A stretch of 42,204 bases of DNA from Candidatus Wildermuthbacteria bacterium RIFCSPHIGHO2_02_FULL_45_25 (GCA_001823215.1 MHTV01000001.1:1-42204); one strand, 5' to 3'; counted from the first letter of the stretch, positions 26,911 through 36,960 are shown. Notes: generated by a model not told the origin, from the sequence alone. Program-made: numbers and translations.

Positions 26911-27344
26911 TATGTTGGCAATATATCAATCTTTTGTCCTTCTGGCAATTGAACAATCGCTTTCTTATATCCCTTCTTGATTCCTGCGCGTCTTCCAACC
27001 CGAATTTTCTTGGCTGGGATATTCACAATATTCACATGAACAGGACTCACTCCATACGTTGCCCTCACTGCTTCTTTGATATTTCCCTTGGTCGCGGCCG
27101 CAGAAACAACAAAAACATACCTATTTCTTTCCGCAAGCATACTTGCTTTTTCAGTTACATGGGGTTTGCGCAGGATACCCGACACACCAAAAGGAACACT
27201 CTTATGCTCTTTGCTTTCCTTTTTACCGGTATCAGAAGCAGTCCGCGTTTTTATTTTTTTCGCAGTCTTTCTTGGAGTTTTCTTCTCCTCTTTCTCAAGC
27301 TTCTCTTGCCCTTTTGTTTCTTTGTTGAAAATCTTCAGCGCCAT
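26910..27344 (-). CDS. rplW: 50S ribosomal protein L23 (uL23) with charged N-terminal extension
   Basis: GILRKPHVTEKASMLAERNRYVFVVSAAATKGNIKEAVRATYGVSPVHVNIVNIP. Confidence 0.95.
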   Translation of the reverse strand: MALKIFNKETKGQEKLEKEEKKTPRKTAKKIKTRTASDTGKKESKEHKSVPFGVSGILRKPHVTEKASMLAERNRYVFVVSAAATKGNIKEAVRATYGVSPVHVNIVNIPAKKIRVGRRAGIKKGYKKAIVQLPEGQKIDILPT

Positions 27345-27356
27345 GCAAATTCGATA

Positions 27357-27998
27357 TTATTTAGATTTCCGTCCGGTAAATTTCTCCTCCAAAACTTTTA
27401 CGGCCTCGCGCGGCATAAGGATATAATGCGCATTCAATAAATCCAGCGCACTCAAATCGGCCGCCTGCATTGTTCGGGCATTTTCAATATTTCTTCCTGC
27501 AAGAATCAAGTTTCTGTTCATATCCGCAAGCGCGATCAGCATACTCTTTTTTTCTATGGGAAGTTTTGCTAACATGCGGGAAAATTCCTTTGTCTTTGGT
27601 TTTTCCATCTTGAGTTCTTCGATTACAATCACAGAATTTTTCCGAGCTTTTTCTGAAAGCACCATTAGCAAAGCTTTCCTGCGCATGAGCGTACTGATTT
27701 TCTTCTTAAAATTCTTTTCCTTTGTAGGACCGGTCGAAATTCCTCCACCAATCCAAATGGGAGAACGGATTGATCCATGCCGCGCGTTTCCTGTATGTTT
27801 CTGCGCCCACGGCTTTTTACCTCCGCCGGATACTTCCCCTCTCCCCTTTGTATTTGCGGATACCTGTCTGCGATTCGACATCTGCATCACTGCAACTTGA
27901 TGCACCAAATCCGAATTTAATTTCACATCAAAAACAGAAGCTGGCAAATCCATCTTTCCCACCTCTTTTCCTTCTTGATTGTACACAGTAGCTTGCAT
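27357..27998 (-). CDS. rplD: 50S ribosomal protein L4 (uL4)
   Basis: RRQVSANTKGRGEVSGGGKKPWAQKHTGNARHGSIRSPIWIGGG. Confidence 0.97.
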   Translation of the reverse strand: MQATVYNQEGKEVGKMDLPASVFDVKLNSDLVHQVAVMQMSNRRQVSANTKGRGEVSGGGKKPWAQKHTGNARHGSIRSPIWIGGGISTGPTKEKNFKKKISTLMRRKALLMVLSEKARKNSVIVIEELKMEKPKTKEFSRMLAKLPIEKKSMLIALADMNRNLILAGRNIENARTMQAADLSALDLLNAHYILMPREAVKVLEEKFTGRKSK

Positions 27999-28018
27999 AA
28001 ATCGTAATATCCAATGGT

Positions 28019-28609
28019 TTATCCGCGGATTTCCAACAGCGTCCCCTTACGCCCCGGGACTGCTCCCCGAATGGCAAGGATATGATTTTCTTGGTCAATT
28101 TTTGCAATTTGCAAATTCTTCACACTAATACGATCGGTGCCCATACGACCTGGCATTCTTCGTCCCTTAATCACGTGCTGGGGAAATCTGCTTCCCGTTG
28201 AACCGATTGTCCGTTCTTCATGCTTTACCCCATGGGTCGCATTTCTGCCGGAAAATCCGTGGCGCTTCACACCTCCCTGAAATCCTTTCCCTTTCGAAAT
28301 CCCAGAAACTTTTACTGTATCTCCTTCCGAGAAAATCGTAACATCCACCATATTGCCTAATGCAAGATCTTCTGCGCCCTCCCGAAATTCTTTGATATGG
28401 CGCATTTCTTTTCCTTTCTGGCTTTTTCCGATCAGATGTTTCTTTGTAATTTCTTCAAACCCAAGCTGAACAGCCGAATATCCGTCTTTTTCTTTTGTCT
28501 TGATCTGTAGCACTTTGCAAGGGCCAGCTTGCACCAAAGTTACTGGCACCACGCTCCCCTCTCGGTAAATTTGCGTCATTCCTATTTTTTTCCCTAGAAT
28601 TGCTTTCAT
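28019..28609 (-). CDS. rplC: 50S ribosomal protein L3 (uL3)
   Basis: MKAILGKKIGMTQIYREGSVVPVTLVQAGP...GKGFQGGVKRHGFSG. Confidence 0.97.
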   Translation of the reverse strand: MKAILGKKIGMTQIYREGSVVPVTLVQAGPCKVLQIKTKEKDGYSAVQLGFEEITKKHLIGKSQKGKEMRHIKEFREGAEDLALGNMVDVTIFSEGDTVKVSGISKGKGFQGGVKRHGFSGRNATHGVKHEERTIGSTGSRFPQHVIKGRRMPGRMGTDRISVKNLQIAKIDQENHILAIRGAVPGRKGTLLEIRG

Positions 28610-28639
28610 GAATCAATAAATCTTCACAGTTTTCTATAC

Positions 28640-28688
28640 AAAAACCCCTGCTAACCCAGGGGCATCCAAATCCTCGTTTTCAGGTTAG
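28640..28688 (-). promoter_or_regulatory. Terminator/antiterminator-like element in the rplC leader
   Basis: Minus strand CTAACC (28683-28688) can pair with GGTTAG (28651-28656), which lies in the loop of the terminator hairpin GCCCCTGggttagCAGGGGTTTTT. Confidence 0.5.
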
Positions 28689-28738
28689 TCTATACCTTAC
28701 ATTGTCGAAGCAGACAATGACTTTTTCGCATCGCAAAA

Positions 28739-28767
28739 GATATAATACTCTTATTCTCAATTGTCAA
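28739..28767 (-). promoter_or_regulatory. Promoter between rpsJ and rplC
   Basis: TTGACA (28762-28767)-N17-TATATC (28739-28744). Confidence 0.55.
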
Positions 28768-28785
28768 AATAAACAGCTAACATTC

Positions 28786-29142
28786 CTACATCTTCATTTC
28801 AATATCCACTCCCGCCGGCAGATTCAAGCTTGTTAATGCTTCGATGCTTTTAGGAGTCGGATTCACGATATCAATCAAGCGTTTATGCGTACGCATCTCA
28901 AACTGCTCTCTGGCATCCTTATGCACAAAGGATGATCTATTCACCGTATATTTTCGGATTTCAGTCGGAAGCGGCACAGGCCCGATCACTTCTCCTCCCT
29001 GCCGGATTACGGTATCAATAATTTGACGACAGCTTGTGTCAATCACCTTATGATCATACGCGCTAATTTTAATACGCAACCTTGCCTGCGTATTTGCGGC
29101 TTTCGATGCTCCTGTTGTTGTGCTTGCGGTTTTAGCTGGCAT
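28786..29142 (-). CDS. rpsJ: 30S ribosomal protein S10 (uS10)
   Basis: [73 protein letters not shown]. Confidence 0.97.
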   Translation of the reverse strand: MPAKTASTTTGASKAANTQARLRIKISAYDHKVIDTSCRQIIDTVIRQGGEVIGPVPLPTEIRKYTVNRSSFVHKDAREQFEMRTHKRLIDIVNPTPKSIEALTSLNLPAGVDIEMKM

Positions 29143-29196
29143 ATACATCCACAATGAAGAGCGAAAGGCGGTGAAGCCCGTCGCTCTTCAAAATTT

Positions 29197-30390
29197 CTAA
29201 GCAATTATCTTGGTGACAACTCCTGCTCCAACTGTTTTTCCACCTTCACGGATGGCAAATCTCTGCTGATCCTCCATGGCAATCGGAACCAAAAGTTTTA
29301 CTTTCAAATTCACGGTATCTCCTGGCATTACCATTTCTGCGCCTTCCGGCAATTCAACCTCACCGGTTACATCAGTGGTTCGGAAATAGAATTGGGGTTT
29401 ATATCCCTTAAAGAAAGGCGTATGACGTCCTCCTTCTTCTTTAGACAAGATATACACTTCAGTTTCAAAGTCGGTATGTGGCGTTACCGATCCCGGTTTT
29501 ACCAAAACCTGTCCACGTTCCACATCTTCTTTTTTCAATCCGCGAAGCAAAATTCCAACGTTGTCGCCGGCACGGCCTTCATCGAGAAATTTTTTGAACA
29601 TTTCCACGCTTACCGCAACTGTCTTAGCAGTTGGCTTAATTCCCACCATTTCCACTTCATCGTTCGGCTTGATTACGCCGCGTTCAATACGTCCGGTTGC
29701 TACGGTACCGCGTCCTTCGATGGAGAACACGTCTTCGATTGCCATCAAGAACGGCTTATCGGTCTCGCGAACGGGTTCTGCAATATTGGTATCCACCGCG
29801 TTCATTAAATCAAGAATTGGCTTTACAGCTTCGTCGTCAACAGATTTCGCTTCTAATGCCTTCAACGCAGAACCTCGAATAACCGGTACGGTATCTCCAG
29901 CATAGTTATATTTGGTGAGAAGTTCCCGAACTTCGGATTCTACCAAATCAATAATTTCAGGATCGTCCACCATATCGCATTTGTTCAAGAAAACAACGAT
30001 ATATGGAAGGCCCACCTGACGCGCTAAAAGAATATGCTCTCTCGTTTGAGGCATGGGCCCGTCTGGAGCAGATACCACAAGAATGGCGCCATCCATTTGA
30101 GCAGCTCCCGTAATCATGTTTTTGATGTAGTCGGCATGCCCGGGAGCATCAATATGCGCGTAGTGCCGTTTCTCTGTTTCGTATTCCAAGTGAGAAAGAG
30201 AAATAGTGATTCCTCTCTGCTTCTCTTCTGGAGCAGAGTCAATCTGATCCACGCTTTTTTCGCTTACCTTCATTCCCTTCAATTTCAACACATGAAGAAT
30301 AGCCGCGGAAAGAGTGGTTTTCCCGTGGTCTACATGACCAATTGTTCCGACGTTGACATGAGGCTTGGAGCGCTCAAATTTTTCTGCCAT
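29197..30390 (-). CDS. tuf: Elongation factor Tu
   Basis: [23 protein letters not shown]. Confidence 0.99.
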   Translation of the reverse strand: MAEKFERSKPHVNVGTIGHVDHGKTTLSAAILHVLKLKGMKVSEKSVDQIDSAPEEKQRGITISLSHLEYETEKRHYAHIDAPGHADYIKNMITGAAQMDGAILVVSAPDGPMPQTREHILLARQVGLPYIVVFLNKCDMVDDPEIIDLVESEVRELLTKYNYAGDTVPVIRGSALKALEAKSVDDEAVKPILDLMNAVDTNIAEPVRETDKPFLMAIEDVFSIEGRGTVATGRIERGVIKPNDEVEMVGIKPTAKTVAVSVEMFKKFLDEGRAGDNVGILLRGLKKEDVERGQVLVKPGSVTPHTDFETEVYILSKEEGGRHTPFFKGYKPQFYFRTTDVTGEVELPEGAEMVMPGDTVNLKVKLLVPIAMEDQQRFAIREGGKTVGAGVVTKIIA

Positions 30391-30466
30391 AGTGTTCGTC
30401 TTATGATTTATAATTTGTTACACAATAAATTATGGGAAAAATAAACTCTCAAATTCACACAAATGT

Positions 30467-30494
30467 ATTATACGCTTCGCTGAAAAAAAGTCAA
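30467..30494 (-). promoter_or_regulatory. Promoter of tuf
   Basis: TTGACT-N16-TATAAT on the minus strand. Confidence 0.65.
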
Positions 30495-30498
30495 CTTT

Positions 30499-30768
30499 CT
30501 ACACCGGCAAGTCGTCAATCGTCAGATCTTCTTCCCTCCCTCCACGCTGGCGTTCTGGCAAAGCCCCAACGGGACGATCTCCCACAGACCGGTTATATAG
30601 AGGAGAAGACTCTTCCTTACGCGGCATACGCGCTTCCTGTTTGATCGGAGTCTTCTGATACTCATCAAAAGACATTACAATCAAAGTCGGTTTTTCCTGT
30701 TCTACAATCACAATCTTTCCGCCCTCCCTATCTAAAATTTCTTTGAGTTCGCGAATATTCATATTCAA
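30499..30768 (-). CDS. Small Phd/YefM-like N-terminal protein with charged tail, unknown function
   Basis: MNIRELKEILDREGGKIVIVEQEKPTLIVMSFDEYQK; lies between fusA and tuf. Confidence 0.6.
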   Translation of the reverse strand: MNMNIRELKEILDREGGKIVIVEQEKPTLIVMSFDEYQKTPIKQEARMPRKEESSPLYNRSVGDRPVGALPERQRGGREEDLTIDDLPV

Positions 30769-30779
30769 TCTTTCCTTTA

Positions 30780-32885
30780 CTATTTTGTTCTTCCCGCGAC
30801 AATCTCTTGCGTGATATTCGCAGGCACCGGATCGTATCTGTCGAATTCCATCGTAAATGTTCCTCGGCCCTCTGTCAATGAACGCAAATTCGTTGCATAC
30901 CCAAACATTTGGGCAAGAGGCACTTTTACATGAATGACTTTCATTTGAATGCGGTCTTCAGTTTCTTCAATCCGTCCGCGGCGGGAAGACAAATCGCCAA
31001 TAACGTCTCCCAAGAAATCCGGAGGGATAACAACTTCCATTTTCATAATGGGTTCGAGCAAAACGATTCCTGATTTTCGCGCACCTTCCTGCAAGGCAGA
31101 AGAAGCCGCAATTTTAAACGCCATTTCAGACGAGTCCACCTCGTGATAAGAACCATCGAATAACGTTACCTCCACATCAACCATGGGATACCCGGCTAAC
31201 ACTCCTTTGGCCATTGCTTCTTTGGTTCCCTTTTCCACGGCGGGAATATATTCTCTCGGAATCGCTCCTCCTTTCACTTCATCTACAAATTTGAAGCCGG
31301 ATCCGCGCTCCAATGGCTTCAAGCGAAGCAACACATGTCCATATTGTCCGCGTCCTCCGGACTGGCGAACATACTTGGATTCCGCCTGGCCATCTTTTGT
31401 AATAGTTTCTTTGTACGCCACTTGCGGCTGACCCACGTTTGCTTCCACGCCAAATTCGCGTTTCATGCGATCCACAATAATATCCAAGTGCAATTCTCCC
31501 ATTCCCGAGATAAGCGTTTCCCCTGTTTCAAAATCACTCGTTACTTTAAATGTGGGATCTTCATCGCAAAGACGCTTGAGGGAAAGGCCCATTTTTTCCT
31601 GGTCTGCTTTGGTTTTAGGTTCAATTCGAATAGAGATAACCGGCTCCGGGAAGGTAATTTGTTCCAAAAGAATCGGATTATTTTCCGCGCATAAGGTATG
31701 CCCGGTGCTTGTTCCTTTCAAGCCGACGGTAGCAGCAATATCCCCTGCGAATAACTCATCCACCTCTTCGCGTTCAGCTGCGTGCATACGCAAGATACGG
31801 CTGATTCGCTCTTTTTCTCCGTTTGTCGCATTCAACACATAAGAACCCTTCTGCAACATCCCTGAATACACGCGAAAATAGGTCAGCGTTCCCACATACG
31901 GGTCAGACGCCACCTTAAACGCAAGCGCGGAAAAAGGATCGCCATCAGATGGCTTGCGAGTCATTACTTCTCCGGTTTTCAGATTTGTCCCCTGAATTGC
32001 TTCCACGTCCACCGGGCTTGGCAAGAAATCCACCACACCATCAAGCATCAATTGAACCCCTTTATTCTTTAACGATGAGCCGCAAAATACCGGCACCAAA
32101 GACCCTTCCAATGAGGCCTTTCGAAGAACTTTTTTATATTCTTCGTTGCTTACGGTCTTTCCTTCCAAATACGCAGTCATGAGTGTTTCATCTTCCGCGG
32201 CGATTTTCTCAATAAGTTTCTCCCGCCATTCTTTTGCCTTTTGTTGAAACTCCGCAGGAATGTCTTCCCTCACGATTGTCTGTCCAAAGTCGCCATCGAA
32301 ACGCACCGCCTTCATATCCAATAAATCAATCACGCCTCTCATCTGCTCTTCCTCGCCGAGAGGAATTTGCAATGCAACGGCATTCGGTGTAAGTTTCTGC
32401 CAGATAGAACCTAAACTTTTTTCAAAGGATGCTCCCAAACGATCAAGCTTATTGATAAAACAAATGCGAGGCACTTTGAATTTATCAGCTTGCCGCCACA
32501 CTGTTTCAGATTGCGGTTCAACTCCGGCAACTCCGTCAAAAAGCACAATCGCGCCATCCAGCACGCGAAGAGAGCGCTGCACTTCTGCCGTAAAGTCAAT
32601 ATGGCCAGGGGTATCAATGAGGTTAAAACGATATTTGTTTTCTGGAGATACGGGAAGATATGTAGGATTCCAGAAACAAGTAGTCGCGGCCGCAGTAATG
32701 GTAATCCCCCTCTCCCGCTCTTGCACCATCCAGTCCATAATCGCGGCTCCCTCATGAACTTCTCCTATTTTATGAGAAATTCCGGTGTAAAATAAAATGC
32801 GCTCGCTTGTCGTGGTTTTGCCAGCGTCAATATGCGCGATAATTCCGATATTTCGGTATTTTTCGATAGGAAAAGCTCGAGCCAT
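30780..32885 (-). CDS. fusA: Elongation factor G
   Basis: [25 protein letters not shown]. Confidence 0.99.
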   Translation of the reverse strand: MARAFPIEKYRNIGIIAHIDAGKTTTSERILFYTGISHKIGEVHEGAAIMDWMVQERERGITITAAATTCFWNPTYLPVSPENKYRFNLIDTPGHIDFTAEVQRSLRVLDGAIVLFDGVAGVEPQSETVWRQADKFKVPRICFINKLDRLGASFEKSLGSIWQKLTPNAVALQIPLGEEEQMRGVIDLLDMKAVRFDGDFGQTIVREDIPAEFQQKAKEWREKLIEKIAAEDETLMTAYLEGKTVSNEEYKKVLRKASLEGSLVPVFCGSSLKNKGVQLMLDGVVDFLPSPVDVEAIQGTNLKTGEVMTRKPSDGDPFSALAFKVASDPYVGTLTYFRVYSGMLQKGSYVLNATNGEKERISRILRMHAAEREEVDELFAGDIAATVGLKGTSTGHTLCAENNPILLEQITFPEPVISIRIEPKTKADQEKMGLSLKRLCDEDPTFKVTSDFETGETLISGMGELHLDIIVDRMKREFGVEANVGQPQVAYKETITKDGQAESKYVRQSGGRGQYGHVLLRLKPLERGSGFKFVDEVKGGAIPREYIPAVEKGTKEAMAKGVLAGYPMVDVEVTLFDGSYHEVDSSEMAFKIAASSALQEGARKSGIVLLEPIMKMEVVIPPDFLGDVIGDLSSRRGRIEETEDRIQMKVIHVKVPLAQMFGYATNLRSLTEGRGTFTMEFDRYDPVPANITQEIVAGRTK

Positions 32886-32974
32886 AAAATAATAGTAATC
32901 TACTCACAACCGGCGAGACATTTCTCTTAGTTCTCTTTAGCTATTCACCCAACCGGATTCGTCTGTATGTGCTC

Positions 32975-33442
32975 TTACCATGCGAAATGAGCAAACGCGC
33001 GGTTCGCTTCTGCCATGCGATGAGTATCTTCTTTCTTTTTAACGGCAGAACCTTCATTTTTATACGCCGCAATTAATTCTTCCGCTAATTTCGCTTGCAT
33101 CGCGCGCCCCTTCTTCGCACGGGCGGCATTCAAAATCCAGCGAGAAGCCAAGCCGATTTTCCGATTTCCCTTTACCTCCACCGGTACTTGATATGTAGCT
33201 CCTCCCACACGCTTGGAACGGACTTCCAGCAAAGGAGCCGCATTTTCGATTGCTTTTTCAAAAACTTCCAAGGGATTTTGCTTTGTTTCTTTTTCGATAA
33301 TTGAAAAAGCGCCGTACACGATTTTTCTTGCTACGGATTTTTTCCCCTTGCGCATCACGTAATTCGTGAATTTCGAAACCAGCTCGCTATTATACAAAGC
33401 GTCTGGATCTACCGGATGCCGTGAAATTTTTCCTCGTGCCAT
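32975..33442 (-). CDS. rpsG: 30S ribosomal protein S7 (uS7)
   Basis: [26 protein letters not shown]...[18 protein letters not shown]. Confidence 0.98.
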   Translation of the reverse strand: MARGKISRHPVDPDALYNSELVSKFTNYVMRKGKKSVARKIVYGAFSIIEKETKQNPLEVFEKAIENAAPLLEVRSKRVGGATYQVPVEVKGNRKIGLASRWILNAARAKKGRAMQAKLAEELIAAYKNEGSAVKKKEDTHRMAEANRAFAHFAW

Positions 33443-33462
33443 AGTGAGCTTTCAATAATTCT

Positions 33463-33876
33463 TTATTTTTTCTCTCGTTTCGTTCCGTACTTCGATCGTT
33501 CCTGTTTTCGTCCTTCCACACCAGAGGCATCAAGGACCCCCCGGACAATATGGTATCTGACGCCAGGTAGGTCTTTGACTCTTCCTCCTCGAATCATCAC
33601 AACCGAGTGCTCTTGAAGTTTATGTCCTACCCCTGGGATATATGCCGTTACTTCCATGCCGTTGCTCAAGCGCACTCTCGCTACTTTCCGCAAAGCAGAG
33701 TTCGGCTTTTTGGGTGTCATAGTAAATACCCGCAAACATACGCCTCTCTTGAAAGGAGCTTCGTAGCGGACAATACGATTTTTTTGCGCGCGAAACCCAA
33801 ATGCTAAAGCAGGAGTTTTATCCTTCTTCTTTACTCGAGTCCGTCCTTTCTTTATAAGTTGTCGAATTGTTGGCAT
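33463..33876 (-). CDS. rpsL: 30S ribosomal protein S12 (uS12)
   Basis: [24 protein letters not shown]...[32 protein letters not shown]. Confidence 0.98.
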   Translation of the reverse strand: MPTIRQLIKKGRTRVKKKDKTPALAFGFRAQKNRIVRYEAPFKRGVCLRVFTMTPKKPNSALRKVARVRLSNGMEVTAYIPGVGHKLQEHSVVMIRGGRVKDLPGVRYHIVRGVLDASGVEGRKQERSKYGTKREKK

Positions 33877-33942
33877 AAGAAAATACTGTAAACTCTATCA
33901 CAACGTATAATCTATCAAATAAAAAAAACAATGTCAACGCTC

Positions 33943-34584
33943 TCATGGCACACCGACAAGAAAGTCCACGAGAGGGCGCTCTATTCCTTTGAAAAAAATA
34001 TCCAGCACAGCGCCATTCAAAACCAAATTCAGAAGGATAAGCCCCATCACCAGGAACATACCATACTGCAGGAGAAATACTTTCATGTGCTCAAGAGATG
34101 TTGGGAGAAACGTAAAAAGGATATGAGAGCCATCAAGCGGCGGCAGAGGAAGAAGATTAAACAGACCTAGCGTCACATTCACCAAAACGATCCAGACAAG
34201 GATTTGGACAAAATTCTCGTTCACCGCATCCAATTGAAGAGCAATCCTGGTAAAAGCGGCAAACACAATCGCAATCGCGAAATTGGAAGCAGGCCCCGCA
34301 ATGCTCACGAGGGCCGAAGCATATTTGCCGCGTAAATTAGAAGGATTCACCGGAACTGGCTTTGCCCACCCAAAGAATCCTCCAGTGGCAAAGAAAAATG
34401 TAAGAGGCACAATAAATGATCCAACTACATCTACATGAGAAATTGGATTCAGAGTAAGTCTTCCAGCATTCCGTGCGGTAGGATCCCCAAGCATATTCGC
34501 CACCAAACCATGAGACACCTCGTGAAGCACAACCGAAGGCAAAAGAAGAATAAGGAGAATAAAAAATTCAAAAAAATCCGGCAT
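33943..34584 (-). CDS. Site-2 protease family (M50) membrane metalloprotease
   Basis: VVLHEVSHGLVANMLGDPTAR (HExxH), NLLPLPPLDGSH. Confidence 0.93.
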   Translation of the reverse strand: MPDFFEFFILLILLLPSVVLHEVSHGLVANMLGDPTARNAGRLTLNPISHVDVVGSFIVPLTFFFATGGFFGWAKPVPVNPSNLRGKYASALVSIAGPASNFAIAIVFAAFTRIALQLDAVNENFVQILVWIVLVNVTLGLFNLLPLPPLDGSHILFTFLPTSLEHMKVFLLQYGMFLVMGLILLNLVLNGAVLDIFFKGIERPLVDFLVGVP

Positions 34585-34624
34585 TTGTTTACTATATCAT
34601 GTTTCTCTGAAGAGCTCAAACATA

Positions 34625-34786
34625 CTTTGAATTACGAAACCAGCACATACAAGGTTTGGAGAACATTGGGAGCGCGACTGGCGCGAGCCCCTCACCGTAA
34701 GGTGATAGGGGGAGCACTAGAAATTTTTCAGCAGAAACATATCCGTATTCTCAAAACCTTGTATGTGCTAGTTTCGTAATTCAAAG
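34625..34786. repeat. Foldback element, copy B (162 bp)
   Basis: CTTTGAATTACGAAACCAGCACATACAAGGTTTGGAGAAC / GTATTCTCAAAACCTTGTATGTGCTAGTTTCGTAATTCAAAG arms flanking the conserved core. Confidence 0.92.
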
Positions 34787-34847
34787 AAACATAGGTATGA
34801 AGCCATCCGATTTTGACTTTTGCTTTTTATCTGCTACACTGTAACGT

Positions 34848-35036
34848 ATGGCACAAATATGTGAAAAATGTGGAAAAGGAATTACACGCGTATGGCGCCA
34901 CGTAAAATTACGAGGGAAATACAATCCCACGATTAAACGTGTTCAAAAACCTAATCTTCAGCGGATGAAATTAGCCACTGGTGAAAGGATCCATGCCTGC
35001 ACCAAATGCATGAAAGCGGTTGGAAAAGCGAGATAA
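34848..35036 (+). CDS. rpmB: 50S ribosomal protein L28 (bL28)
   Basis: MAQICEKCGKGITRVWRHVKLRGKYNPTIKRVQKPNLQ. Confidence 0.93.
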   Translation: MAQICEKCGKGITRVWRHVKLRGKYNPTIKRVQKPNLQRMKLATGERIHACTKCMKAVGKAR

Positions 35037-35088
35037 TCCCTTGCTTCTCCTTGTCTATTGCTGCAAGTTCTTCCAAAGTCTGCAAACA

Positions 35089-35159
35089 CGGGCCATCGTA
35101 TAACGGCAGTACATGCCCTTGGGGTGGGCAAGGCGGCAGTTCAATTCTGCCTGGCCCGA
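35089..35159 (+). tRNA. tRNA-Pro (anticodon GGG)
   Basis: CGGGCCA/TGGCCCG acceptor with C1-G72 and A73; anticodon arm TGCCC-TTGGGGT-GGGCA; T arm GGCAG-TTCAATT-CTGCC. No encoded CCA. Confidence 0.88.
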
Positions 35160-35206
35160 CTATGTATCCTCAAGTGAAATAATTCTCATCGCATTCTTTA
35201 GAACAG

Positions 35207-35236
35207 AAAAACCAGCTTTACCAAAAGCTGGTTTTT
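35207..35236. terminator. Bidirectional terminator between tRNA-Pro and HU
   Basis: AAAAACCAGCTTTaccAAAAGCTGGTTTTT. Confidence 0.75.
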
Positions 35237-35256
35237 CTGTTGAAAAGCAACACCGT

Positions 35257-35529
35257 CTATCTTACTGCGTCTTTTAAGGATTTTCCCGGCTTAAATTTGG
35301 GCACTGTCATCGCAGGAATATTGATCTTAGCTCCCGTGCTTGGATTTACTCCCTGCCGTGCCTTGCGATTGGAAACTTGAAACGTGCCAAATCCCGTTAA
35401 TGCTACAGAGTTTCCTTGCTTCAAAGCACCTTCAATGGCGTCTATGAATGCGGCCAATGCATCCCCAGCCGCCTTTTTTGAAATCCCGGCCTTTGAAGAC
35501 ATCGCCTCTAAAAGCTGCTCTTTATTCAT
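35257..35529 (-). CDS. HU family DNA-binding protein
   Basis: MNKEQLLEAMSSKAGISKKAAGDALAAFIDAIEGALKQGNSVALTGFGTFQVSNRKARQGVNPSTG. Confidence 0.96.
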   Translation of the reverse strand: MNKEQLLEAMSSKAGISKKAAGDALAAFIDAIEGALKQGNSVALTGFGTFQVSNRKARQGVNPSTGAKINIPAMTVPKFKPGKSLKDAVR

Positions 35530-35672
35530 ATACAAGTATGCTTTCTTTGTTCTTTCTCTTGACCTTTAAACTGCTTTGATAAGCGTGTGGATTTGCGAGA
35601 GTCGCAAGCACGCCGCGCAAGTTCCCTTTTATTATACGCATCCCACTACGCAACGCAAGCTTTTGTATGGTC

Positions 35673-36083
35673 TCATGAGCTTGGAACAATTTTTACGTAT
35701 GATCCGGATACCCAGCCATCTTTTCCTCCGGGAAGTATAATATGATACCAGCCGTTTTTGACTTCCGTAAATTCGTATTGCTCTTTGGGAAGGACTTGAC
35801 CCGTTCGCGATCCCTGCACTGACGGGGCATTGCGCACATTCAAGTACCCTGTTGAGTTGCTCAAGACCTCAATCTTAGGCAAAGCAGATTTCGCAGGACT
35901 TCCCGTGGGTAACGCAAAATTCGTCTGACTGGGGGAAACACCCGGCGAAAGAGCAAGCCCAGTAAGTGAAGAGTTATAAATAATTACTGTTCTTGTCGCT
36001 TGAAAAGCGAAAAAAACGCCTACTGCTCCTGCCAGTGCCAGAAAAACCCACACGAGAATTTTACCGTTCATGCGTTGTTCCAT
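35673..36083 (-). CDS. SH3-domain (SH3_3) membrane-anchored protein
   Basis: N-terminal TM; C-terminal STGYLNVRNAPSVQGSRTGQVLPKEQYEFTEVKNGWYHIILPGGKDGWVSGSYVKIV. Confidence 0.85.
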   Translation of the reverse strand: MEQRMNGKILVWVFLALAGAVGVFFAFQATRTVIIYNSSLTGLALSPGVSPSQTNFALPTGSPAKSALPKIEVLSNSTGYLNVRNAPSVQGSRTGQVLPKEQYEFTEVKNGWYHIILPGGKDGWVSGSYVKIVPSS

Positions 36084-36154
36084 AAAATTATACAATAATT
36101 GACAAAAGTGAAAGGCGGAGTCAAAATAGAGAAAATTTCATACTTAATTTCATT

Positions 36155-36460
36155 ATGCGTTTTCAAATCTCTCTTGGCAACCAAACACTTTCAAACTTTA
36201 TGCGATCTTGCGGATATGCTCCTGAAGGAACAGACCCTAAAACAGGTGAGCTGAAATTTTATCGTTCAATCAGAGGAAGAGATTACCCCAAATTCCATAT
36301 TTACTGTAAAGAATCAGCTCATCAATCCTCTGCTTCTCTTAACTTGCATCTCGATCAAAAACAACCAACCTACCGAGGATCCTCTGCGCACAGCGGAGAA
36401 TATGACGGGGATATTATTGAACAGGAAGCTGGCCGGATTCAATCTGCCTCGCGCTTATAA
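36155..36460 (+). CDS. Conserved-looking hypothetical protein
   Basis: 101-aa ORF followed by a terminator; no family recognised. Confidence 0.6.
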   Translation: MRFQISLGNQTLSNFMRSCGYAPEGTDPKTGELKFYRSIRGRDYPKFHIYCKESAHQSSASLNLHLDQKQPTYRGSSAHSGEYDGDIIEQEAGRIQSASRL

Positions 36461-36504
36461 TTATTATACTCCACTTCTGTAAATTCCAAAACGGACGCGT
36501 TAAA

Positions 36505-36537
36505 TAAAAACAGCCCTTCGAAAAGGGCGGTTTTTAT
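36505..36537. terminator. Bidirectional terminator (hypothetical ORF / 6S-like RNA)
   Basis: AAAAACaGCCCTTcgaaAAGGGCgGTTTTT. Confidence 0.75.
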
Positions 36538-36538
36538 T

Positions 36539-36667
36539 GCCCAACAATCCCTTATAAGGATCCCGGAAAGTTCCAGGTGGGTGCCGTAGCTGTTCGCCAC
36601 GGCGAACAGATCATATCCGGCTCCCATTCAAAACGTAATGCGGACCTTATAATGGGATCGTCTGGGC
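36539..36667 (-). ncRNA. 6S RNA-like long imperfect hairpin (candidate SsrS)
   Basis: Closing stem GCCCAGACGATCCCATTATAAGG / CCTTATAAGGGATTGTTGGGC; central bubble containing CCTGGAACTTTCCGGG hairpin; terminal stem GGGAGCCG...CTGTTCGCC/GGCGAACAG...CGGCACCC. Promoter TTGACG-N18-TATAAT (36674-36703) places the start site at ~36667; terminator directly downstream. Confidence 0.55.
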
Positions 36668-36673
36668 AAATGT

Positions 36674-36703
36674 ATTATACCGCACAACAACAATGAGCGT
36701 CAA
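36674..36703 (-). promoter_or_regulatory. Promoter of the 6S-like RNA
   Basis: TTGACG-N18-TATAAT. Confidence 0.65.
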
Positions 36704-36715
36704 AAAGTTATAAAA

Positions 36716-36877
36716 CTTTGAATTAGGAAACTACTACACACAAGGTTTTGAGAACGTTGGGAGCGCGACTGGCGCGAGCCCCTCACCACGAGGTGGAAGG
36801 GGGAGCACCAGGAATGTTTCAGCAGAAAAATATCCGTGTTCTCCAAACCTTGTGTGTAGTAGTTTCCTAATTCAAAG
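36716..36877. repeat. Foldback element, copy C (162 bp)
   Basis: CTTTGAATTAGGAAACTACTACACACAAGGTTTTGAGAAC / GTGTTCTCCAAACCTTGTGTGTAGTAGTTTCCTAATTCAAAG arms flanking the conserved core. Confidence 0.92.
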
Positions 36878-36918
36878 TTCGTAATTCACTATCCTAGAAC
36901 ATTGATAGACAAACAAAA

Positions 36919-36946
36919 GAGGCGCCGCTCTGCAAAGCGGCGCCTC
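36919..36946. terminator. Terminator downstream of ndk
   Basis: GAGGCGCCGCTctgcaAAGCGGCGCCTC, T-rich on the minus side. Confidence 0.75.
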
Positions 36947-36960
36947 TCGATCAAATTCCT

